Source: an uncultured Porphyromonadaceae bacterium
GTDB lineage: Bacteria > Bacteroidota > Bacteroidia > Bacteroidales > Muribaculaceae
Direction: 5' to 3'
Assembly (NCBI GenBank): GCA_900547825.1
Contig: URII01000014.1
Coordinates: 1-43,193 of the forward strand
DNA length: 43,193 bases
The notes under the pieces were generated by a model. It saw only the letters and a list, made by a program, of their open reading frames with translations. It was not told the DNA's origin and ran no database searches. How positions within the stretch are numbered: the stretch's first letter is position 1; every line of letters starts with the position of its first letter. A program made the translations under genes and the position numbers. Shown piece by piece: positions 33,284 through 41,236 of this stretch.

Positions 33284-34531
33284 ATGGAATATCCTGATTC
33301 TATATTGTTTACGCCGGCTAAGATAGGCCCGGTGACATTACGTAACCGCACCATCAGGTCGGCAGCTTTCGAAGGCATGGCCTCCGGCAACCGTCCCACT
33401 GCCATGCTTGCCGATTATCACACCTCCGTGGCCCGTGGAGGTGTTGGGATGACCACTCTCGCCTATGCGTCAGTGACCCGCAACGGCCTGTCATTCAAAA
33501 CCCAGCTGTGGATGCGTCCTGAGATAATAGGGGAGTTGCGCGACATCACCGATGCTATCCATGCCGAGGGAGCCAAGGCCTCCATCCAGCTTGGCCATTG
33601 CGGCAATATGTCGCATAAATCCACAGCCGGCGAGACCCCGTTGGGAGCCTGTACAGGGTTCAACCTGTATTCACCTACCCCTGTGCGGGGCATGCGCGAC
33701 GATGAGATTCGCGCCATGGCCCGTTCTTTCGGCGAGAGTGTGCGCATGGCTATGGATGCGGGCATGGACTGTGTGGAGATCCATGCGGGTCATGGTTATC
33801 TGATAAGCCAGTTTCTGTCGCCTTACACCAACCGCCGCCGTGACGGATGGGGCGGATCGCTTGAAAACCGTATGCGGTTCATGACCATGTGTATGGAGGA
33901 GGTGACACGCGCCGCCGACGGAAAGATCGGAGTGGTGGTGAAAACCAATATGCGCGACGGATTCAAAGGGGGAATGGAGATTAACGAGGCTATCCTTGTG
34001 GCCCGTCGCCTTGAACAATGCGGTGCCGATGCGCTTGTGCTTTCGGGCGGATTTGTTTCCAAGGCACCTATGTATGTCATGCGTGGCCCTATGCCTATAA
34101 AATCCATGACCTATTACATGCATCCCTGGTGGCTGAAATATGGTGTCAGCATGTTCGGCCGCTATATGATTCCCACCGTGCCTTATTCCGAAACATATTT
34201 TCTTGACGACGCCATTAAATTCCGCCGTGAGCTGAAACTTCCCCTCATATATGTGGGAGGATGCTCCACACGTGCCGGAATTGAAAAAGTGCTCGGCGAG
34301 GGGTTTGAGTTCGTTCAGATGGGCCGTGCGCTGTTGCGTCGTCCTGATTTTGTCAATTACATGCGCTCAGGCGGCGAAGAAGCCGGGTGTGATCATGTCA
34401 ATTACTGTATAGCCCGTATGTATTCGCGTGAAATGGCCTGCCATCATTGCGCCGGTGATCTTCCTCCACAGCTTATAAAGGAACTTGACGGGCTTAAGGA
34501 GCGTGCACGCAGAACTTCCGGCAGCAGATAA
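33284..34531 (+). CDS. Old Yellow Enzyme-family flavin oxidoreductase, candidate bile-acid/steroid 5-beta-reductase
   Basis: Product of 415 residues forming an FMN-binding TIM barrel. Visible marks: FTPAKIGPVTLRNR at the front, IQLGHCGN (Gln102), the active-site HAGHGYLISQFLSP (His167, His170), NRRRDGWGGSLENRMRF, and VKTNMRDGFKGG. Near the end (about 368-390) four cysteines are spaced C-x5-C-x10-C-x2-C, which resembles but does not match the [4Fe-4S] site of BaiCD-type enzymes. It lacks the extra C-terminal FAD/NAD domain of full-length BaiCD/BaiH (about 640 residues). In isoallolithocholate-forming Bacteroidetes an enzyme of this class acts beside the SRD5A-like protein on 3-oxo-delta4 bile acids. 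It lies 26 bases after the 5-alpha-reductase gene and its stop overlaps the next start by one base (TAATG). Confidence 0.8.
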   Translation: MEYPDSILFTPAKIGPVTLRNRTIRSAAFEGMASGNRPTAMLADYHTSVARGGVGMTTLAYASVTRNGLSFKTQLWMRPEIIGELRDITDAIHAEGAKASIQLGHCGNMSHKSTAGETPLGACTGFNLYSPTPVRGMRDDEIRAMARSFGESVRMAMDAGMDCVEIHAGHGYLISQFLSPYTNRRRDGWGGSLENRMRFMTMCMEEVTRAADGKIGVVVKTNMRDGFKGGMEINEAILVARRLEQCGADALVLSGGFVSKAPMYVMRGPMPIKSMTYYMHPWWLKYGVSMFGRYMIPTVPYSETYFLDDAIKFRRELKLPLIYVGGCSTRAGIEKVLGEGFEFVQMGRALLRRPDFVNYMRSGGEEAGCDHVNYCIARMYSREMACHHCAGDLPPQLIKELDGLKERARRTSGSR

Positions 34532-35337
34532 TGAAAAACAGAAGAGCATGGAAGCTTGCCTTGGTGACCGGAGCCGCTTCGGGCATAGGGCTATGCTATT
34601 GTAAGGAACTGGCCGCGCAGGGGGTTGCCCTTGTAATGGTGGACCGTAATCCTATGGAGGAGGCTGTCGCTGCCTTGGGGCCGGAGGCCCGGTGCCGCAC
34701 ACTGAGGCTTGATTTGACGGATCCTGACGCTGTTGACAGGATTATGGATTATCTCGGGCAGGAAAGACTTTGCCCGGATCTGCTGATCAATAATGCGGGA
34801 ATATTCGACTTCGACGAAGTAGTGAATCTTCCGGAACGGCGCATAGCGCTTTATATCGATCTCCATGTGCGTGCGGTGACCATGCTTACGAGGCGCATGG
34901 CTATGATGATGGCAGCCGGAGGGGGCGGCACGATTCTCAACATGTCGTCGATGTCGTGCTGGATGCCAATGCCGGGGATCGCCATGTATTCGGCAACTAA
35001 ATCCTATATAAGGACATTTTCGCGTGCCATAGCCGTTGAGCTGTCGGGCACAGGAGTAAGTGTTACGGTGGCTTGTCCCGGAGGCATTGCCACGGACCTT
35101 TTCGGGCTCCCGCGTAATTTACAGCATCTCGGGGTCCGGTTGGGAGCTCTTATGACCTCCGACCGATTCGTGAGGAAGGCTCTTATGGCAGCTGCCAAGG
35201 GGCGCCGTCAGTACATCAACGGATGGCTTAACCGATTAGCGATAGTTGCGGTAGGCGGCATGCCGGATTGGGCGCGTATTTTTGTGAAGAACAGTATATT
35301 GTCACGTTATGGAGCCACAGCCCGTGCGGGGAAATAA
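34531..35337 (+). CDS. Short-chain dehydrogenase, candidate 3-beta-hydroxysteroid dehydrogenase
   Basis: Product of 268 residues, a classical SDR. Nucleotide loop TGAASGIG (13-20); Asp38 at the end of beta 2 (VMVDRN) suggests NAD(H); NNAG at 87-90; catalytic Ser140, Tyr153 and Lys157 (YSATK) with standard spacing; PGGIATDLF after beta 6. The C-terminal roughly 40 residues are basic and hydrophobic (NRLAIVAVGGMPDWARIF), which could allow membrane association near the SRD5A-like protein. Its place after the 5-alpha- and 5-beta-type reductases makes a 3-beta-HSDH role likely, since that is the third activity needed for isoallolithocholate. The substrate is not shown by the sequence. Confidence 0.75.
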   Translation: MKNRRAWKLALVTGAASGIGLCYCKELAAQGVALVMVDRNPMEEAVAALGPEARCRTLRLDLTDPDAVDRIMDYLGQERLCPDLLINNAGIFDFDEVVNLPERRIALYIDLHVRAVTMLTRRMAMMMAAGGGGTILNMSSMSCWMPMPGIAMYSATKSYIRTFSRAIAVELSGTGVSVTVACPGGIATDLFGLPRNLQHLGVRLGALMTSDRFVRKALMAAAKGRRQYINGWLNRLAIVAVGGMPDWARIFVKNSILSRYGATARAGK

Positions 35338-36160
35338 GGTAGTAGTTGTGACGGGAGCCACAGGTGGCATAGGCAGGGCCTTGACAGAAGCCTTATATGC
35401 CCGCGGAGTCCACACTGTGATAGCCGCGTGCCGTACGCCAAAGCGGCTTGAGGATATCGGAGAAACGCTTGCCGCGCGTTATCCTGACAACGGTTCGGAG
35501 ATTATAGGACTTCAGCTTGATCTTGGCTCATATGGAGCGGTTGACAGTGCGGTTGACGCTTTGCGTTCACTTGGGCTGAGGATTGACGGACTAATCAACA
35601 ATGCGGGAACAATGCCGTTGCGGACGCTTTCCGTAAGCCCTGACGGACATGAGTATACCATGCAGGTCAATTGTTTGTCGACACTGAGGTTCACACTCGG
35701 GGTGCTCCCCCTTATGCGGCGTGGCGGCAATGTGGTGTTCACGACCTCCGTGACACGGCGCCTTCCTAAGCCGACCGATAAATTCGACGAGGCAAATTTA
35801 AATGCACGCACTCTTGTAAGCCGTTTTCTTAACTATGGGCGCTCAAAGCAGGTGCTGACCTTTACCGCTGCTCTTCTTGCCGAACGCGAGGCCGTTTCCG
35901 GCATAAGGTTCAACTGTGCGGATCCGGGAGTGGTGGATTCAGGTATAATAACTTTAGGCTATCCGGTGGTCGACAAGTTGGCCGACCGCCTGTTCCGTCC
36001 TTTGATCTCTACTCCGGCCCAGGGAGCAGAAGCCGCTTTGCGTGCTTTGGACACTGACAGGCAGTCCACGGTCTCAACACGCCACGCCACCCGGTCGTTA
36101 AGCATTGACGCATACAAACGTGCCATTGGGACGCATGCCCTGTCCCTTGCCGGTTGCTGA
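35309..36160 (+). CDS. Short-chain dehydrogenase, retinol-dehydrogenase-like, NADP-type
   Basis: Product of 283 residues. TGATGGIG lies at 15-22; an Arg after beta 2 (AACRTPKR) suggests NADP(H); NNAG at 97-100; catalytic Ser147, Tyr176 and Lys180 (YGRSK), with a 28-residue Ser-Tyr gap as in retinol-dehydrogenase-like SDRs. The start at 35309 overlaps the preceding gene by 29 bases; a later in-frame GTG (35324) would shorten this overlap and still keep the nucleotide loop. The different cofactor preference from the neighbouring SDR would suit a pair working in opposite directions on one hydroxyl or keto group, but this is inference. It ends one base before the converging flippase gene. Confidence 0.75.
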   Translation: MEPQPVRGNKVVVVTGATGGIGRALTEALYARGVHTVIAACRTPKRLEDIGETLAARYPDNGSEIIGLQLDLGSYGAVDSAVDALRSLGLRIDGLINNAGTMPLRTLSVSPDGHEYTMQVNCLSTLRFTLGVLPLMRRGGNVVFTTSVTRRLPKPTDKFDEANLNARTLVSRFLNYGRSKQVLTFTAALLAEREAVSGIRFNCADPGVVDSGIITLGYPVVDKLADRLFRPLISTPAQGAEAALRALDTDRQSTVSTRHATRSLSIDAYKRAIGTHALSLAGC

Positions 36161-36161
36161 T

Positions 36162-37664
36162 TCAGTTCCTGTGCAGGAAATAGCGGAACACATCTTTTTG
36201 GATCACTGATCCGGCAAGCCTGTTGAACAGAAGGTATACTCCTATGCCTGCTGTGAACTGGAGCGTGAGCACGGCAAGCGGCGACGTTATGCCGGTAAGG
36301 TCCGGAATCATCATCACACCCAAGGAGGCAACGAGGCTGAAAGCGGCATAGGGTGCGCTGTCGGTTACAAACTGCCACGCCCTGCATCCGCATAGACGTG
36401 CCGTAAGAATAAGCGTCACCACTGTGGTAAGGGCCGACGCCGCTACCTGTCCCCACATGAATATTTCCAGGCCCAATGTCAGGTTGTCAGGCTCGCTGAG
36501 GGCTATCACCGGCAGTGTGGCTATTATGGCCGCGATAGCTACCCCGTCGCGCAGCAGTTCGGTGAACACCATCAGTTTCGACCGTCCGAGGGCTATTATA
36601 TAATTGTTGTAATTGGCCGAGATTACAGTGAAAATACCTCTGATCAGCAATATTCGGAACAGGTCTATGGATGGATCCCATTTGGTGCCGAACAACAGGT
36701 GAAACAGAGGTGTGGCCATTACAATCAGTATAAAAACCGACGGGAAGAGCAGATAGGCCGTGAAGCGGTTCATCTTCGATACTGATGAAGCGAATTTCTC
36801 CCTGTCGTCCTGATATTCCGAAAGTGCCGGCAGAAACGACTGGGTCAGTATCTGCGACAGTGAGGCCACTCCCATCTTGCTCCATTTGTCGGACTGGGAG
36901 TAATATCCGAGCGGCACGAGTCCGGCCCTGTTGCCGATAAAAAACGAGTATATGTTCTGGAACAGAATGTTGAGAAACGAGGTGCCCATTACTCCCAACC
37001 CCATGCTCATGAATGATTTGAGCGACGTCCATGAGAAACGGATAAGCGGAGTCCATTTGCCCACTCCCCATATTATAGCCGACTTTACTGTGGCAAGTGA
37101 GATCCCCTGCCATACTATTGCCCAGGCGCCGTAGCCGGCGAAAGCAAGGCTTATTCCTGTCACCGCTCCTGCTATAAGCCCTATCGAGTTTGCGGCCGTC
37201 ACAATTTTCACCTCCATGCGCTTCATGAATCTGTTGGTCGGCACTATTGCAGAGGCATTGATAATGAATGTCAGGAACATCACGCGGGAAAGGGGTATCA
37301 GGCGTCCTCCTCCCTTGAAAATGCTGTCTATGAACGGTGCGGAAAAAAACAGAATACCATATATTGCCACCGACATGGCTATGTTGAACCACATCACAGT
37401 GGAATAGTCAAGCCTATCGGGTGATTTGCGCTGTATCAAAGCCCAGGAGAAACCGCTGTCGACAAACAGTGTGGCGAATGCCTGAAACACCGCTACCGCT
37501 CCAACCAGTCCGAAATCCTCAGGCGACAGCAGCCTTGCCAATATTATGCCGGTAACGGCATAAAGCACCTGTGTGGATATCTTATCCACAACATTCCATT
37601 TAAGGGTGTCGGCCACCTTGGCTTTCATGGCCTTACGGCCGTTGTCGGACTGGCTGTCGGTCAT
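36162..37664 (-). CDS. MOP-superfamily oligosaccharide flippase (Wzx-like)
   Basis: Product of 500 residues from ATG 37664, chosen because it overlaps the upstream stop as ATGA; a further ATG at 37700 lies inside the upstream gene and one at 37628 is also possible. It has about 14 membrane helices and the typical opening LKWNVVDKISTQVLYAVTGIILARLLSPEDFGLVGAVAVF, plus PTNRFMKRMEVK and GYYSQSDKWSKMGVASL, which match lipopolysaccharide-biosynthesis MOP transporters. It would flip lipid-linked oligosaccharide across the inner membrane. No glycan cluster surrounds it, so it is an orphan flippase in an operon with dusB and a GIN-domain protein. Confidence 0.88.
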   Translation of the reverse strand: MTDSQSDNGRKAMKAKVADTLKWNVVDKISTQVLYAVTGIILARLLSPEDFGLVGAVAVFQAFATLFVDSGFSWALIQRKSPDRLDYSTVMWFNIAMSVAIYGILFFSAPFIDSIFKGGGRLIPLSRVMFLTFIINASAIVPTNRFMKRMEVKIVTAANSIGLIAGAVTGISLAFAGYGAWAIVWQGISLATVKSAIIWGVGKWTPLIRFSWTSLKSFMSMGLGVMGTSFLNILFQNIYSFFIGNRAGLVPLGYYSQSDKWSKMGVASLSQILTQSFLPALSEYQDDREKFASSVSKMNRFTAYLLFPSVFILIVMATPLFHLLFGTKWDPSIDLFRILLIRGIFTVISANYNNYIIALGRSKLMVFTELLRDGVAIAAIIATLPVIALSEPDNLTLGLEIFMWGQVAASALTTVVTLILTARLCGCRAWQFVTDSAPYAAFSLVASLGVMMIPDLTGITSPLAVLTLQFTAGIGVYLLFNRLAGSVIQKDVFRYFLHRN

Positions 37665-38377
37665 TGTGCGGGTTCGTCCTTTATAACTTTGCCACCCCAC
37701 ATACGGGATTTGACTTCAGGTTCGCCCCGATAAACCACCGTTGCCGACATTCCTTTTATGTTGAGTTTGCCTGAAGGGTTGCAGAGCACCGTGCCTGTGC
37801 CCCATAGCGAGCAGTTTACCTCCCTTGCCGCAAGATCCCCGGCATTGATATAGCCTGTGCCGGAGTTGGATATTTTAGCCTTGTCACATTTTCCGCTGAT
37901 TCTTAGGGTGCCGTTGCCGGTAAATTTAGTGGCGTTCACTGTTGTGGCGGCCACTCCCTCCACCGTCAGCAGTCCGTTGCCTTCGAGCCGGGCGCTGAAA
38001 TGTTTTACAGGTTTCAGATTGTGTACCAACACTGCCGAATCGCTGTTGTTTTCGATTCGTGTCAGGGAGTCGGAGTAAATGTAAAGGGTAGGGAGTCCGG
38101 CGGTCCGGGAGCCTACATTGGCAAGCTGGACTGTGAGCCGGCGCTTTTTTTCATCAGGGGTTACCATGACTTCGGGCGCAATATCGGGCGCAGCCCTGAA
38201 GCTGACTATGCCGGCCGAGTCGGGAAGGCTTTTGTAAACCACATTGAAGCCGTCCATCACACGTAGCTCCGTGAAGTTGTTGGCCCGTATCTCATATTGG
38301 CGCACGTCGGATGGATTCGAGGCGTTGACGGCTATGGCAGTCCATACGGACAGGATCAGTGCAAGTGAATTTTTCAT
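37661..38377 (-). CDS. Secreted head-GIN domain protein (DUF2807)
   Basis: Product of 238 residues with a signal peptide (about 1-19, ending AVNAS). The body is a repetitive beta-helix of the DUF2807 'head GIN' type, with the short turns ARLEGNGLLTVEG, FTGNGTLRISG, SNSGTGYINAG and LWGTGTVLCN. Such proteins are common, poorly understood exported proteins of Bacteroidetes. Both ends overlap neighbours by four bases (ATGA), so it is translationally coupled to dusB and to the flippase. Confidence 0.85.
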   Translation of the reverse strand: MKNSLALILSVWTAIAVNASNPSDVRQYEIRANNFTELRVMDGFNVVYKSLPDSAGIVSFRAAPDIAPEVMVTPDEKKRRLTVQLANVGSRTAGLPTLYIYSDSLTRIENNSDSAVLVHNLKPVKHFSARLEGNGLLTVEGVAATTVNATKFTGNGTLRISGKCDKAKISNSGTGYINAGDLAAREVNCSLWGTGTVLCNPSGKLNIKGMSATVVYRGEPEVKSRMWGGKVIKDEPAQ

Positions 38378-39360
38378 ACGTCAGGTAATATATCGGTTTC
38401 TATAGTGTGCAGTATTGATTGCAGTTCGGCATTGGTTGAGGCACGCAGCATGGCTATCCGGGTGTCGCGGAAATGGGGAATGCCTTTGAATAGGGGCGAT
38501 GCGGCAAGATGGCGCCTGATATGTAATATTCCCCGGTATTCGTCTATGCGGTCTATGCTTTCGGCAATCTGGCGCCGAAGCAGTCCGAACTGCTCGCTGT
38601 GGCTTATCTCTACAGGTTGGAGGCCGGAGGCGGCACGCTTCATGTTGCGGAATATCCAGGGAGCGCCGATGGAGGCACGCCCTACCATGACACCGTCCAC
38701 TCCGTAGCGGTCAAAGGCTTCCTTTACCTGCTCAGGCGAAGTTATGTCGCCGTTGCCTATCACAGGTATCGATAGCCGTGGATTCTCTTTTACCCGTGCT
38801 ATCATTTCCCAGTCGGCCTGACCGGTGTACATCTGCGAGCGTGTGCGCCCGTGCACGGTGAGCGCCTTGATACCGCAGTCCTGAAGCATTTCCGCAAGCT
38901 CCACTATTATCTTGTTTTCGTGATCCCACCCCAAGCGGGTCTTCACTGTTACAGGGAGTTTGACCGCATCGACAACCGCACGCGTGATTTCCAGCATTTT
39001 GGGGATATCCCTGAGCATTCCGGCGCCGGCACCTTTTCCGGCCACTTTTTTTACCGGACATCCGAAGTTTATGTCGATTATATCCGGACCGGCATTCTCC
39101 ACAATCCTGGCTGCTTCCACCATTGATGCTGTGTCGCGTCCGTAGATCTGGATTGCGGTGGGCCTTTCGGCTGGATCTATTGACAGTTTGCGGGTTGTGG
39201 CTGCGATGTTGCGTATCAGGGCATCGGCGCTTACAAATTCGGTATAGGTCATATCGGCCCCTTGCTCTTTGCATATGAGCCTGAACGAGCGGTCGGTGAC
39301 ATCCTCCATCGGAGCCAGCATGACGGGTCGGGGGCCAAGGTCGATATTTCCTATTTTCAT
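38374..39360 (-). CDS. dusB: tRNA-dihydrouridine synthase DusB
   Basis: Product of 328 residues, a flavin-dependent enzyme that reduces uridines in the tRNA D-loop. Features: MLAPMEDVTDRSFR near 14-27, DINFGCPVKKVAGKGAGAGML with the catalytic Cys near 100, VTVKTRLGWD, LTVHGRTRSQMYTG and VIGNGDITSPEQ, GVDGVMVGRASIGAPWIF for the FMN phosphate. First gene of a three-gene operon; its stop overlaps the GIN-domain start. On the minus strand a TAATTTCG near 39402-39409 is a one-mismatch -7 box. Confidence 0.95.
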   Translation of the reverse strand: MKIGNIDLGPRPVMLAPMEDVTDRSFRLICKEQGADMTYTEFVSADALIRNIAATTRKLSIDPAERPTAIQIYGRDTASMVEAARIVENAGPDIIDINFGCPVKKVAGKGAGAGMLRDIPKMLEITRAVVDAVKLPVTVKTRLGWDHENKIIVELAEMLQDCGIKALTVHGRTRSQMYTGQADWEMIARVKENPRLSIPVIGNGDITSPEQVKEAFDRYGVDGVMVGRASIGAPWIFRNMKRAASGLQPVEISHSEQFGLLRRQIAESIDRIDEYRGILHIRRHLAASPLFKGIPHFRDTRIAMLRASTNAELQSILHTIETDILPDV

Positions 39361-39517
39361 TACAAGAAATTTTAGTGGCAGTGATATTGATTGGTGTGCG
39401 AAATTAGTGATTTTTTACCGATTTCAGGTTATGGAGGCATATAATGTGGACTAAACGGAAAGTAAATTTTCCATTATTGCCATGCGGTGCTTTTGCGCCG
39501 CTTTTGTAAGGAAAGCC

Positions 39518-39549
39518 TTTGGGTAATCCGGAATAATTAATTACCTTTG
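39518..39549 (+). promoter_or_regulatory. Promoter of the GLUG protein-amylase operon
   Basis: TTTG (39518-39521), 20 bases, then TACCTTTG (39542-39549), an exact fit to the Bacteroidetes consensus. The ATG at 39603 follows 53 bases later. The rest of the 242-base gap back to dusB shows no gene. Confidence 0.75.
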
Positions 39550-39602
39550 TCAGCGGTTATAAATTACCACATCTTTACTTACATCACATTCTTTTATTAA
39601 CC

Positions 39603-41210
39603 ATGAAGAGGAAAATTTTTTGTTCGATGCTGACGGCCATTTCCGTGCTTTCGGCAGCAGCCGACGAGATCACAACCGTGCCCTCGCCCGCTGTAACGAC
39701 TAAAGCCCTGCAAATTACGGTTAACACCAAAGACCTCGGAAGCGAAGTCTATTGTTACACATGGGCTATTGCCGGGGAGCAGACAGTGGAAGCTGCCGCG
39801 TGGGCTGAGTGTAATGTCCCGAAACACAAGATGAGCGGTTCGGGCGGTACTTACACATTTGCAATCAGCAACATTCAGGAGTTTTACGGCATGACCGACG
39901 CTCAGTTGGAATCACTCACCAAACTCGGCTTCATCGCCAAGAACAATTCGGGTCAGTCGGCAGATCTGATGGTGGATGTTATTCAGGGGCGGCGGAATTT
40001 TTATTCCGGCGGCGAAGGATCGGCCACTAATCCGTTTGTATTGAAAACTCGTGACGACATGCTCACTCTTTCTGTCACTTCAGGCGACTGGGAGGCTGAG
40101 TATTATTTTGTTATGGATGCCGACATTGAGGTAGGCGAGTTTGCAGGCATAGGTTCAAAAGGAAGTCCGTTCAAGGCTCATTTCGACGGTCGCGGACATG
40201 TGCTGTCAGGTGTTGTCATCGACGGTTCGGAGGTGCTTGGTGCCGCCACCGGTGTGTTCAACGCCATCGACGGTGCTTCTGTAAAGAATCTCGCCGTAAG
40301 CAATGCTGAGGTCAGGGGCACCACTTTCACAGGTGCTCTCGTGGGTCTTGCAATTTCCGGCTCAGTTTCGTCCTGCTATACTTCGGGCTCAGTGACAGGT
40401 TCATCCATCTGTACCGGAGGCCTTATAGGTGAGAATGCCGGAGCTGCTGTGAGCGACTGCTATTCCACGGCTTCCGTTTCTAACCCGGGCGACTATGCTG
40501 TGGGTGGTCTTGTAGGAAAGAACAAAGGTTCGGTAAAGAACACATTTGCTGCCGGATCGGTTAAAGGTTTCAATTATGCAGGCGGTCTCATAGGAGCCAA
40601 TTACGGCACTGTAGCCAATTCAGTGGCCATGAATGCCGGCATGGATGCTCCGGCCGGCAACAACTATGTGGCCCGTTTCGGTGGAAACAACAACTCCCGT
40701 AACAATAATTCCAACAACATGTCATGGTTTGAAATGCCTGTGACTCAAAGCGCATGGGGCACACATGGCCACCATGCCACGGGCCATACCCACGATCTGG
40801 TATTAAAGGACACTTATGCCGTGACATTAGGATGGAATTTCGAAAATGTCTGGGAATGGAAAACGGCAGGAACAAAGCAATATCCTGCTCTTAAAGGTAT
40901 CGGAGGTCAGGAAAATGCTCCCTGTTCCGATAATTTTTATGAGATTTTGGCCGGAATAGATGATATGACAATGGGTAATGGTGGTGTAAAGGTATTCCCC
41001 AATCCCGTTGTCACAGTGCTTGAGGTGCGCTCGGCTGCTCCTGTGGCTTCTTATACTCTGACCTCTCTGTCAGGAGCCGTTGTAATGTCAGGCAACAGCG
41101 TCGGCACTTCCTTGTCGGTTGATATGGGAAATGTGGCTCCGGGCATGTATTTCCTGACCACCGTATCGGCCGACGGCAACACGGTTGTAAATAAAATCAT
41201 CAAGAAATAA
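39603..41210 (+). CDS. Secreted GLUG-motif protein with type IX type A sorting domain
   Basis: Product of 535 residues with a signal peptide (about 1-20, ending SAAAD). Residues about 25-125 form a beta-rich domain (LQITVNTKDLG, CYTWAIAGEQ, KLGFIAKN) that looks like the sugar-binding-style N-terminal domains of Bacteroidetes starch-utilisation proteins, a tentative reading. Residues about 230-345 hold GLUG repeats (GALVGLAISGSVSSCYTSGSV, then GGLIGEN, GGLVGKN and GGLIGAN). A HGHHATGHTHD stretch near 393-403 is rich in His and might bind metal. Residues about 460-535 (VKVFPNPV, YTLTSLSGAVV, VAPGMYFLTT, KIIKK) are a type A sorting domain of type IX secretion. It is 26 bases upstream of an alpha-amylase gene, so it probably helps bind or process starch at the cell surface. 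Confidence 0.8.
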   Translation: MKRKIFCSMLTAISVLSAAADEITTVPSPAVTTKALQITVNTKDLGSEVYCYTWAIAGEQTVEAAAWAECNVPKHKMSGSGGTYTFAISNIQEFYGMTDAQLESLTKLGFIAKNNSGQSADLMVDVIQGRRNFYSGGEGSATNPFVLKTRDDMLTLSVTSGDWEAEYYFVMDADIEVGEFAGIGSKGSPFKAHFDGRGHVLSGVVIDGSEVLGAATGVFNAIDGASVKNLAVSNAEVRGTTFTGALVGLAISGSVSSCYTSGSVTGSSICTGGLIGENAGAAVSDCYSTASVSNPGDYAVGGLVGKNKGSVKNTFAAGSVKGFNYAGGLIGANYGTVANSVAMNAGMDAPAGNNYVARFGGNNNSRNNNSNNMSWFEMPVTQSAWGTHGHHATGHTHDLVLKDTYAVTLGWNFENVWEWKTAGTKQYPALKGIGGQENAPCSDNFYEILAGIDDMTMGNGGVKVFPNPVVTVLEVRSAAPVASYTLTSLSGAVVMSGNSVGTSLSVDMGNVAPGMYFLTTVSADGNTVVNKIIKK

Positions 41211-41236
41211 TAAACCGCTTCTACCGAATATCAATC

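Noticed and set aside
34531..36160. SDR genes as DprE2-like partners of the nearby UbiA-family enzyme
   Set aside because: They are in an operon with the SRD5A-like and OYE genes, on the other strand from the UbiA gene, and no DprE1-like FAD oxidase is present.
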